NCBI GenBank assembly: GCA_017798125.1
Contig: CP059070.1
Coordinates: 1,178,001-1,242,000, forward strand
DNA length: 64,000 nt
Origin: Cryomorphaceae bacterium
Lineage (GTDB): Bacteria > Bacteroidota > Bacteroidia > Flavobacteriales > ECT2AJA-044
Reading direction: 5' to 3'
Below are positions 19,328 to 26,859 of the stretch, one piece after another (position 1 is the first letter of the stretch; every line of letters begins with the position of its first letter). Below the pieces are notes generated by a model. The model ran no database searches. It saw only the letters and a program-made list of their open reading frames with translations, and had not been told where the DNA came from. The translations under genes were made by a program, and so were the position numbers.

Positions 19328-21243
19328 TTATGAAGAGATTTTTTCTACTCCTTTTGTCCGTTGTGGCCTTTCATTGGTCCTCGGCCCAGTTGGTGGTGAC
19401 CAATGCAGCTCCGTACAATTCTCCCCAGTACTTGGTGGATAGTGTTTTGATCGGTCAGGGTATCCAGACTTCGAACATTACCTACATAGGAGCACCTGCC
19501 GCCATTGGATTCTTTAATGGAGTAAACTCGAACATTGGATTGGACAGTGGAATTGTCATTACCACTGGAGATATCGTCAACGCGGTTGGGCCCAACAACA
19601 TCGGATCGGCCGGATCCAGTAACAATGCTCCCGGTGATACTCAGCTTGATCTCTTAACGACGAGCACCACAAACGATGCGTCGGTACTGGAGTTTGACTT
19701 TATTCCCGAAAGCGACACGGCGAGTTTCCGTTTTGTCTTTGGTTCTGAAGAATATCCCGAGTTCGTTAACTCGTCGTTCAACGATGTATTTGCCTTCTTC
19801 ATCAGCGGTCCGAACCCCAATGGTGGGCAGTACGTGGATGAGAATATCGCCCTGATTCCAGGAACTACGGTTCCCGTGACCATTGACAACGTAAATATTG
19901 GGGTGAATTCTCAGTATTACGTCGACAATACCGGAGGGCCTACGGTGCAGTATGACGCCTTTACAACGGTTCTTACGGCCCTTGCTCAGGTAATCTGCAA
20001 TCAGCCTTACCACATTAAAATTGCGATTGCAGATGCAGGAGACTTCTCCTATGATTCTGGGGTATTCTTGGAGGCGGCGAGTTTCTCCTCCAATGGAGCG
20101 ACCTTGACATCCGTATCCACTTCCGCGTACGCCGAAAACGATACCACCATTTTGGAAGGTTGCGGCGACGCCTTGATTACCGTGAAACTGAACCGTGTGA
20201 CGCCTACCGACTCCATTGTGCCTTATCAGTTGCTGGGAACTGCAACACCAGGTGTGGACTATGTTGTAACACCAAATGTGCTTTTGATTCCCGCGGGTTC
20301 CGATAGCATCCAATTTACGGTGACTGGACTTTGGGATGGAATTGATGAGCCGAACGAAAGTGTCATTATAGAATTCCCCTTCCAAGATGCTTGCGCCGGA
20401 TTCCAACCGGTGAAGATTAATCTCTTGTTGAGGGATATTGACTCCTTGAAGCTCGATTTTAAGAGTCCGGATCAGGTCTTGTGTGGTCCAGAAGATCTTT
20501 ACCTCTATTTACAGCCTTCGGGAGGAGTGGCGCCTATCAGCTTTGATTGGACGTACAATGGTCAAACGTCCACGGGTTTCGATCTTTTCGATACGCCCCA
20601 AACCAGCACAACGTATTACGTCACCATGACCGATGCTTGTATAGGTCTCACGATACAAGACTCCATTCAAATAACCTTACTCTCTGACGTCGATCCTGTC
20701 GATGTTGAAGTGGGCGTAACGGATTACGATCTGTGTTTGGGTGATGTCCAGGCCTTGAACGCATTGGTCACCGGAGGAGGTGGCGCCGTTACCTTTGGGT
20801 GGTACGATATGAACGGAGATCTCGTGACCGACAGCACGACCTTGGTACTTGAACCAGAGGAAGGAACAGAGACCTACATGGCCTTGGCCTTTGACGAATG
20901 TGGTTCTAGTGATTCTGTTGAGGTGACACTTGTAACCGAGATTTGCGAGTTTGAGGTGCCCAATGTATTCACGCCTAATAATGATGGGAATAATGATTAT
21001 TTCTGGATTGAGAACTTGGATAAGTTCCCGAATACAGAGGTGTACATCATGAATCGTTGGGGACAGAAGGTTTTTGAAAGCACGAACTACGGTGGTCAGT
21101 GTGTGAACAACGGTGATTCGGGATGTTGGAACGGTAAAGTGAACAACACCGGAGCGGATTGTCCAGAAGGGACGTATTACTACATCATTCGCCCGCCAGG
21201 AGAAGAAGAAAGAACGGGAAGTCTGACACTGTTCCGGAACTAA
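19324..21243 (+). CDS. Choice-of-anchor L protein with T9SS type B sorting domain (second paralog)
   Basis: 639-residue paralog of the preceding protein. It has a signal peptide (MKRFFLLLLSVVAFHWSSAQ), a choice-of-anchor L domain with the same blocks (NIGLDSGIVITTGDIV, FVFGSEEYPEFV), two Ig-like segments and a C-terminal type B sorting domain (FEVPNVFTPNNDGNNDYF, YIMNRWGQKVFES, GTYYYIIRPPG). It lacks the PKD domain of its neighbour. The ATG at 19324 overlaps the previous stop; an ATG at 19330 is equally possible. A strong terminator follows. The pair probably arose by tandem duplication. Confidence 0.92.
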   Translation: MIMKRFFLLLLSVVAFHWSSAQLVVTNAAPYNSPQYLVDSVLIGQGIQTSNITYIGAPAAIGFFNGVNSNIGLDSGIVITTGDIVNAVGPNNIGSAGSSNNAPGDTQLDLLTTSTTNDASVLEFDFIPESDTASFRFVFGSEEYPEFVNSSFNDVFAFFISGPNPNGGQYVDENIALIPGTTVPVTIDNVNIGVNSQYYVDNTGGPTVQYDAFTTVLTALAQVICNQPYHIKIAIADAGDFSYDSGVFLEAASFSSNGATLTSVSTSAYAENDTTILEGCGDALITVKLNRVTPTDSIVPYQLLGTATPGVDYVVTPNVLLIPAGSDSIQFTVTGLWDGIDEPNESVIIEFPFQDACAGFQPVKINLLLRDIDSLKLDFKSPDQVLCGPEDLYLYLQPSGGVAPISFDWTYNGQTSTGFDLFDTPQTSTTYYVTMTDACIGLTIQDSIQITLLSDVDPVDVEVGVTDYDLCLGDVQALNALVTGGGGAVTFGWYDMNGDLVTDSTTLVLEPEEGTETYMALAFDECGSSDSVEVTLVTEICEFEVPNVFTPNNDGNNDYFWIENLDKFPNTEVYIMNRWGQKVFESTNYGGQCVNNGDSGCWNGKVNNTGADCPEGTYYYIIRPPGEEERTGSLTLFRN

Positions 21244-21244
21244 T

Positions 21245-21280
21245 AAAAAAAGCCGCATCTGAAATGGATGCGGCTTTTTT
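21245..21280. terminator. Bidirectional terminator
   Basis: A long stem aaaaaagccgcatc / gatgcggctttttt with a 7-nt loop has A and T runs on both sides. It can end the choice-of-anchor L operon on the plus strand and tRNA-Phe on the minus strand. Confidence 0.85.
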
Positions 21281-21281
21281 G

Positions 21282-21354
21282 TGGTACCACCTGGATTCGA
21301 ACCAGGGACACAAGGATTTTCAGTCCTTTGCTCTACCAACTGAGCTATGGTACC
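21282..21354 (-). tRNA. tRNA-Phe (GAA)
   Basis: 73 nt on the minus strand. The acceptor stem GGTACCA/TGGTACC has discriminator A. The D-arm is GCTC..GAGC, the anticodon loop CTGAAAA gives anticodon GAA, and the T-arm CCTGG-TTCGAAT-CCAGG is complete. The 3' CCA is not encoded. It lies right after the bidirectional terminator. Confidence 0.97.
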
Positions 21355-21421
21355 AGCGTAGAAGGGCGCAAATGTAATTCTTTTGCTCTGAATACTCCAA
21401 ATACGAGGGCTAGATTTTGGC

Positions 21422-21429
21422 TATCTTCG
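21422..21429 (+). promoter_or_regulatory. Probable -7 element of the coaX operon
   Basis: TATCTTCG, seven of eight positions of TAnnTTTG, lies 19 nt before the coaX ATG. The same octamer precedes the PPIase gene at 26860. Confidence 0.45.
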
Positions 21430-21448
21430 CCGCGAAACAAAGCAGTAA

Positions 21449-22180
21449 ATGAGAACACTTGTTCTGGATTGGGGTAATTCAAGTTTAAAGTACGGAGTTT
21501 TTGATGGGTCCGAGCTTTTAGACCATGGCAGAATGACGGATGTTACCTTGGTAGATTTAGAGCCCTGGGTACACGGAATGAATGTCGAAGCTGTCGTCGC
21601 TGCGAGTACAGGGCCTGACGTAGAGCCTTTCGTTGCTTCACTTCAAGATGATTATCAGACCTTTATTTTAAGGCCTGAATCCACAGTACCCCTTCATATG
21701 GAGTACACCACACCGGAAACTCTAGGAATGGACCGGAAGGCCGTGGCTGTCGCAGCAGCAGTAGCTCGTCCAGATCAGTATTCGCTTGTAATTGACTGCG
21801 GTACATGCATCACTTTTGATGTAGTTGCACCAGGTCGTCGATACCTGGGAGGGTCCATTAGCCCTGGTCTCCAGATGCGTCTTCGTTCTATGCACGAATT
21901 CACTGAACGTCTGCCTTGGGTCAAGAATGCGCCCGATAATTCTGCTTGGCCGGGAAAAAGTACTCATGATTCTCTTTGGCAAGGGGGCTTAAAGGGCTGG
22001 CAGTTAGAGATTGAGGGATACATTCGCCAAATGAAGCAAGAACACCCTCATCTTAACGTTATTTTAACCGGTGGAGATGCGCAGTACTTTGAATCGACTG
22101 AAAATTTGGGCATCTTTGCCGACCCGTTCTACGTCCTTCGGGGACTGAACGAGATCTTTACGCATCATGCGGGCACTTAA
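21449..22180 (+). CDS. coaX: Type III pantothenate kinase
   Basis: First step of coenzyme A synthesis: phosphorylation of pantothenate, ATP-dependent and often needing a monovalent cation. 243 residues of the ASKHA fold: phosphate-1 loop LDWGNSSLKYGVFDG at residues 5-19, an adenosine/phosphate-2 block IDCGTCITFDVV with the catalytic Asp at about 112, GGSISPGLQMRLRSM, and a late glycine pair (ILTGGDA). It is the first gene of a six-gene envelope operon and overlaps the next gene by 14 bp. Confidence 0.94.
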   Translation: MRTLVLDWGNSSLKYGVFDGSELLDHGRMTDVTLVDLEPWVHGMNVEAVVAASTGPDVEPFVASLQDDYQTFILRPESTVPLHMEYTTPETLGMDRKAVAVAAAVARPDQYSLVIDCGTCITFDVVAPGRRYLGGSISPGLQMRLRSMHEFTERLPWVKNAPDNSAWPGKSTHDSLWQGGLKGWQLEIEGYIRQMKQEHPHLNVILTGGDAQYFESTENLGIFADPFYVLRGLNEIFTHHAGT

Positions 22181-23438
22181 ACACTTACTCTTTGTTCTAG
22201 GCTTCACCCTTACGGTGGGAGGCGCGAACGCACAAACCAGTTCTCTGAGTCCATACGCGCGTTTTGGTCCGGGAGAGGTTCAGTTCTACGGTCTTGGACA
22301 AAACCAACAAATGGGTGGACTCTTGGCCCCCATGATTGATTCACTTCACGTAAACCCCAGTAATCCGGCCAGTTATACGCACCTCCGCCTGACTTCTTTT
22401 GAAATCGGCGCGATTCAGAACTTTTCAGAGGTAGCCACAGCGGAACGGGCGGAAAACAGCAATTCTACCTATCTGAACCACATTGCCGTAGGTGTCCCCA
22501 TGGGAAAGCGGTTTGGAGCGGGATTTACGATCTACCCATATACCACCTTAGGTTATAACCTTCAAGCCTCTGAGGAGCTCGAAGATATTGGCGGAGTGAA
22601 TTACTACTACACGGGAACCGGAGGGATCAACATCTTTACTACGGGAATTGCTTATATGCCCATCAAGGGATTGAGCGTTGGCGTGAACTTGAATTATATC
22701 TTTGGTCGTCAGGATCGAACGAATAGTGTTGAGTTTGATTCGACGGGCTTTTTCAATACCAGCGAACAAGCAACCCTGCGGGTGTCTAATTTTTACTTGA
22801 GCTACGGTCTTCAGTATAAATTAAACCTTGATCAAGGTCGCTTCATGACCTTTGGGGCCGTACTGGGCCCAGAAGCCGAACTCGAGGTTCAATCCGATTT
22901 TCTGAGTTACAGCTATACCGGTACCATTTTAGGTACATCGGTTGTTAAGGATACCCTAGAGGCGGTTGATGAAGTCATCGGCAGCATTGTTTATCCCACA
23001 GAAGGGAGCTTTGGAATAGGCTACGGCAAGTACAACGAATTCTTCATTGGCGCGGATTACCAGTTCAAGAACTGGAGTGAATATAATCGCAATGGTATTG
23101 GAGATAGTTTGAACAATAGCTACCGTTTTGCCGTAGGAGCATATTGGACGCCCGATTGGAGTTCTGTGGGGAGCTATTGGTCTAGGGTCCAATATCGCGC
23201 CGGTGCCTACTACGGCGCAACGAATTTAGAGCTGCGTGGAAAGGTCATTAACGATGCTGGTATGACTTTTGGAGTAGCATTACCGTTCCTGAACAAATCC
23301 CTCTCCACTTTGAACTTTGGAGTGCAGTTGGGACAGAAAGGAACGATAGAAAATGAATTGATTCGTGAACGCTATGCCCGATTCACCGTTGGGCTGACGA
23401 TGAACGACAGATGGTTTGCAAAAAGAAAAATTGACTAA
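22167..23438 (+). CDS. Putative outer membrane beta-barrel protein
   Basis: 423 residues. A signal peptide (MRALKHLLFVLGFTLTVGGANAQ) is followed by alternating polar/hydrophobic strands rich in Gly, Tyr and Phe throughout (e.g. FGAGFTIYPYTTLGYNL, SFGIGYGKYNEFFIGADYQF), as in FadL/OmpP1-like or autotransporter-like barrels. No exact family recognised. The place between coaX and a TPR gene, upstream of lptC, is typical for Flavobacteriales and suggests a role in outer-membrane assembly or transport. Its start lies inside coaX, so translation is probably coupled. Confidence 0.8.
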   Translation: MRALKHLLFVLGFTLTVGGANAQTSSLSPYARFGPGEVQFYGLGQNQQMGGLLAPMIDSLHVNPSNPASYTHLRLTSFEIGAIQNFSEVATAERAENSNSTYLNHIAVGVPMGKRFGAGFTIYPYTTLGYNLQASEELEDIGGVNYYYTGTGGINIFTTGIAYMPIKGLSVGVNLNYIFGRQDRTNSVEFDSTGFFNTSEQATLRVSNFYLSYGLQYKLNLDQGRFMTFGAVLGPEAELEVQSDFLSYSYTGTILGTSVVKDTLEAVDEVIGSIVYPTEGSFGIGYGKYNEFFIGADYQFKNWSEYNRNGIGDSLNNSYRFAVGAYWTPDWSSVGSYWSRVQYRAGAYYGATNLELRGKVINDAGMTFGVALPFLNKSLSTLNFGVQLGQKGTIENELIRERYARFTVGLTMNDRWFAKRKID

Positions 23439-23451
23439 AATTTCAATAACG

Positions 23452-24768
23452 ATGAAACAGAAGATCATCCTCGGGATGGCCCTTGTTTTCACCTTTTCCT
23501 TTGGAAAGGCCCAAGCTCAGAGCTATGGAACCGACAGTTTAACGTGTAGCGAAAAGCTCTCTGTTTTTTACGAGTTCTACAAAGCAAAGAACTACGGAGA
23601 TGCCTACAAGCCATGGAAATGGACTTTTGACAACTGTCCCGCCTCAAGCAAGAATATCTACATCATTGGACCTCGATTGATGAAGGCGCGAATAGATGCC
23701 AACAAAGAGAACCCTGAAGTTTTGCAGAGTCTTGTGGATACGCTCCTTATGGTTTGGGATGCTCGTAATCAGTACTTCCCAGGTCAAGAAAGCTATATCC
23801 AAGGGGAAAAAGCTTCTGTCTTGATGAAGTATCGTAAGAAAGAATCATACGAGGAGGCATACGGTCTTTTGAAAGCAAGTGTTGAAGCGGAAGGGAACGA
23901 AGCCGGTGCAACCGATTTGTTCAACTACGTGAAGGCAAGTGCAATGATGTACAACGATGACAAATTGGACAAATTTGAGTTGATCGATGTGTACCAGACT
24001 ACTATGGGTCATATTGAGTACAACACGGAGTTTGGCGAAGAGAAGTACATGAAGTACTACGATCAAGCTCGTACAGGAATTGACGGGATGTTAGGACCGC
24101 TTTTTGAATGTGAAGATCTCATTCCACTATTCGAGGCGGCTTATGACAACTTCGCGGCAGACGAACTTCGCCTTGCGCGCGCGGCCAAACTACTCGAGCG
24201 CAAAGAATGTACGGATAGCGACATTTACTTCCGCATTGCGGCTCAAATGTTTAGCTTGAATCCGGATGTTCAGTCAGGTATCGCCATGGGGAACATGAGT
24301 ATGACTCGTGAAGACTGGCAAAAGGCTGTAGAGTACTATCAATTGGCCGCATCTCGGGATACTGTTGCCAATCGTCGAGCAGAAACCAACTTGAAAATTG
24401 CAACGGCCTATCAAAAACTCGGTCAGCGAGCTTCAGCGCGCACCTTTGCTTTGAAGGCTGCAAATGATCGCACGGGATGGGGAGATCCCTTTATCTTAAT
24501 CGGAGATCTATACGCCTCTACAAAAGGCTGTGGATCAACGGAGTTTGAGGTTAAGACGGTTTATTGGGCAGCCCTAGACAAATATTACTATGCCAAGAGC
24601 ATTGATCCATCTGCTGCGGATAAAGCGAACAAGCGTATCAGCACGTACAAGGAGTATGCCCCTGACTTTACCTTGGCGTTCAACTTTGGAAAGCACGAGG
24701 ATGCTAGTGTGCCAGTAGGTTGTTGGATAAACGAAACAGCTACTGTTCGATTCCCGGACCGCGACTAA
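23452..24768 (+). CDS. Exported tetratricopeptide-repeat protein
   Basis: 438 residues from the ATG at 23452. A signal peptide (MKQKIILGMALVFTFSFGKAQAQ) is followed by helical TPR-like repeats; the clearest is AVEYYQLAASRDTVANRRAETNLKIATAYQKLGQRASARTFA split over about residues 290-330. A TTG 12 codons upstream is in frame but would spoil the signal peptide. Probably a periplasmic scaffold. It sits in the coaX-lptC operon 13 bp after the barrel gene; the two are likely partners (inference from position only). Confidence 0.85.
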   Translation: MKQKIILGMALVFTFSFGKAQAQSYGTDSLTCSEKLSVFYEFYKAKNYGDAYKPWKWTFDNCPASSKNIYIIGPRLMKARIDANKENPEVLQSLVDTLLMVWDARNQYFPGQESYIQGEKASVLMKYRKKESYEEAYGLLKASVEAEGNEAGATDLFNYVKASAMMYNDDKLDKFELIDVYQTTMGHIEYNTEFGEEKYMKYYDQARTGIDGMLGPLFECEDLIPLFEAAYDNFAADELRLARAAKLLERKECTDSDIYFRIAAQMFSLNPDVQSGIAMGNMSMTREDWQKAVEYYQLAASRDTVANRRAETNLKIATAYQKLGQRASARTFALKAANDRTGWGDPFILIGDLYASTKGCGSTEFEVKTVYWAALDKYYYAKSIDPSAADKANKRISTYKEYAPDFTLAFNFGKHEDASVPVGCWINETATVRFPDRD

Positions 24769-24769
24769 C

Positions 24770-25339
24770 TTGATCGGGTTATTCAAGAGATATCATTGGA
24801 GCATTGCCGTCCTTGTGTCGGCAATGCTTTTTTCGTGCTCTAAACCCGAAAGTGGTGTTATGGAGCAAAGTGCTCCGGTGGATATTCCGGATGAGCTGGC
24901 CTATGATATTGAGATCCTGTACAGCGATAGCGGCACCATTCGGTTAAAGCTTGACGCACCTGAAATTGCCAGGTATGCTTCCCTTGAGAAACCTTATACT
25001 GAGTACCCAAAGGGGCTTGAAGTCGAATTCTACAACAGCTTGGGAGAAGTGACCACTCAATTGAGTGCGGAATATGCCATTCAATATCAAGATCGAGGAA
25101 TTACCGAGGCCCAACGAAATGTGATTGTCGTCAACGAAGATGGAGAGAAATTACAGACAGAACACCTAACTTGGGATGAGACGAACGAGAAGATCTATAC
25201 AGATGAATTTGTTCGGATAACGACAGCCACGGAACAATTAACCGGTTACGGACTTGAATCCAATCAGACCTTTACACGATACACGATTAAAAAACCCGCA
25301 GGGGTCATAGCATTAGAAGAAGATGAAGGCAGCAATTAA
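24770..25339 (+). CDS. lptC: LPS export protein LptC
   Basis: Inner-membrane-anchored periplasmic component of the LPS export bridge. 189 residues from a TTG start, the only start that keeps the lipoprotein-like signal (VLVSAMLFSC). The body has the beta-jellyroll LptC pattern: DIEILYSDSGTIRLKLDAPEIARY, TTQLSAEYAIQYQDRGITEAQRNVIVVNEDGEKLQTEHLTWDE split over residues 80-130, and IYTDEFVRITT...GYGLESN. This lipid-anchored, short form is usual in Bacteroidetes. It starts 1 bp after the TPR gene and overlaps the next gene by 17 bp. Confidence 0.85.
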   Translation: MIGLFKRYHWSIAVLVSAMLFSCSKPESGVMEQSAPVDIPDELAYDIEILYSDSGTIRLKLDAPEIARYASLEKPYTEYPKGLEVEFYNSLGEVTTQLSAEYAIQYQDRGITEAQRNVIVVNEDGEKLQTEHLTWDETNEKIYTDEFVRITTATEQLTGYGLESNQTFTRYTIKKPAGVIALEEDEGSN

Positions 25340-25526
25340 AGTCATTGAGATTATGTGGATCGTCATTGCTGGCGTTTCCTTGATCGAGCTCGTTCGTTTG
25401 TGGAATACTCCAGGCGATAAGAAGTGGATTTTCGGAGCCTTTTTGGTTTTGGCTATCTTTATGTATTGGTTCCGACGTAAACAGCGTATCCGAATGGAAG
25501 AGAAGATGCGTGATCGGAATGGCTAA
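25323..25526 (+). CDS. Small two-helix membrane protein
   Basis: 67 residues with two membrane segments (VIEIMWIVIAGVSLIELVRLW and WIFGAFLVLAIFMYWF) and a strongly basic C-terminus (RRKQRIRMEEKMRDR). No known function. It overlaps the end of lptC by 17 bp and is followed 8 bp later by the CNNM transporter, so it is co-expressed with LPS-export and transport functions. The conserved operon place suggests an accessory role at the inner membrane. Confidence 0.8.
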   Translation: MKAAIKVIEIMWIVIAGVSLIELVRLWNTPGDKKWIFGAFLVLAIFMYWFRRKQRIRMEEKMRDRNG

Positions 25527-25534
25527 CTTGACTC

Positions 25535-26800
25535 ATGGTCTCTACACTTATAGCAATCGTACTGGCCTCTGTTCTCCTCTCCGCATTCTTTTCTGGAATG
25601 GAGATTGCCTACGTTTCCTCCAACAAACTGCAGATTGAGCTTCAGAATAAGCAAGGTGACTTTGCCGCGCGCTTATTGTCTCATTTGATGGCTCATCCGA
25701 GCCGATTTATTGCCACCATGCTGGTTGGGAACAACATTGCTCTAGTGGTGTACGGAATTTTCATGGCCAAATGGGTAGAGCCTACGCTTTATCAATTCAC
25801 GTCAAATGATGTAGCCGTTTTGCTGATTCAAACTCTGTTCAGTACGCTCATTATTCTCATTATGGCGGAGTATGTGCCCAAAGCCATCTTTGCTCTGTAT
25901 TCAAACCAATTACTCCGAGCCTTTGCCTTGCCTGTTCTTTTGGTTTACTATGCTCTTTTTCCAGTGGTGGGGTTCGTTATGGGTATTTCCAGTTTCTTAC
26001 TGAAGACCCTATTTAGAGCCGATCTGGACGATGAAAAACCCATGTTTAATCGCGTGGACCTGGATAACTACGTACGTCAGCAGATCGAAGACCAGAACAA
26101 TCTAGAAGAGGTGGAGAACGAAGTTCAAATTTTTCAGAATGCCCTCGATTTTGGAAAGGTTAAAGCCCGCGAATGCATGGTTCCGCGTACCGAGTTGATT
26201 GCCATGGATGTGAGTGATTCTGTTGAAGAGTTACGTCAGCGATTCATCGAAACGGGTCTGGGTAAAATTTTGATTTACAAGGAGAGCTTAGACAATATTA
26301 TCGGCTATGTCCACAGCTTTGAGCTGTTCAAGAAACCCAAGCAAATTCGCAGTATTCTGCTGCCTGTATCCATGGTTCCAGAGTCCATGCCAGCCAATGA
26401 GGTGCTCAATCTACTGATTCGCGAACGAAAGAGCCTGGCCATTGTCTTAGACGAATTCGGCGGCACCAGTGGATTGATTACCATTGAGGACGTCATCGAA
26501 GAGATTTTTGGCGAGATTGAGGACGAGCACGATCGCCAGGATCTAGTGGAAGAAGAGCTCAGTGAGAATAAGTACTTGTTTAGCGCTCGATTGGAAATCG
26601 ATTATCTCAACGAAAAGTACAAAATGGACTTGCCCGTTAGCGAGTCTTACGAGACCCTCGGCGGCTTAATTACACACTACTACGAGAGCATTCCAGTTAA
26701 AGACGATGTAATCGTTGTCAAGCCCTTCATTTTCACCATCAAAAGTTCCCATCACAACCGCATAGAAGAGGTTATTCTGCGTGTGAAAGAGGAGGAATAG
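25535..26800 (+). CDS. CNNM/CBS-domain transporter (hemolysin C/CorC family)
   Basis: 421 residues: an N-terminal CNNM (DUF21) membrane domain with several helices (LIAIVLASVLLSAFFSGMEIAYVSSNKL at the start), a cytoplasmic CBS pair (about residues 205-330, with VKARECMVPRTELIAMD and LDEFGGTSGLITIEDVIEEIFGEI) and a C-terminal CorC_HlyC domain ending near VILRVKEE. The family includes magnesium/cobalt exporters and the gliding protein GldE. With no gld genes here a metal-efflux role is as likely. Confidence 0.9.
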   Translation: MVSTLIAIVLASVLLSAFFSGMEIAYVSSNKLQIELQNKQGDFAARLLSHLMAHPSRFIATMLVGNNIALVVYGIFMAKWVEPTLYQFTSNDVAVLLIQTLFSTLIILIMAEYVPKAIFALYSNQLLRAFALPVLLVYYALFPVVGFVMGISSFLLKTLFRADLDDEKPMFNRVDLDNYVRQQIEDQNNLEEVENEVQIFQNALDFGKVKARECMVPRTELIAMDVSDSVEELRQRFIETGLGKILIYKESLDNIIGYVHSFELFKKPKQIRSILLPVSMVPESMPANEVLNLLIRERKSLAIVLDEFGGTSGLITIEDVIEEIFGEIEDEHDRQDLVEEELSENKYLFSARLEIDYLNEKYKMDLPVSESYETLGGLITHYYESIPVKDDVIVVKPFIFTIKSSHHNRIEEVILRVKEEE

Positions 26801-26827
26801 GGGCTTTCAAATTTCTGCCAATACTTG

Positions 26828-26835
26828 TATCTTCG
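26828..26835 (+). promoter_or_regulatory. Probable -7 element of the PPIase gene
   Basis: TATCTTCG lies 24 nt before the ATG, inside the only sizeable gap of the coaX operon. It suggests a separate promoter for the PPIase. Confidence 0.45.
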
Positions 26836-26859
26836 TGGCCTTAATTAAAATCCATAGGA

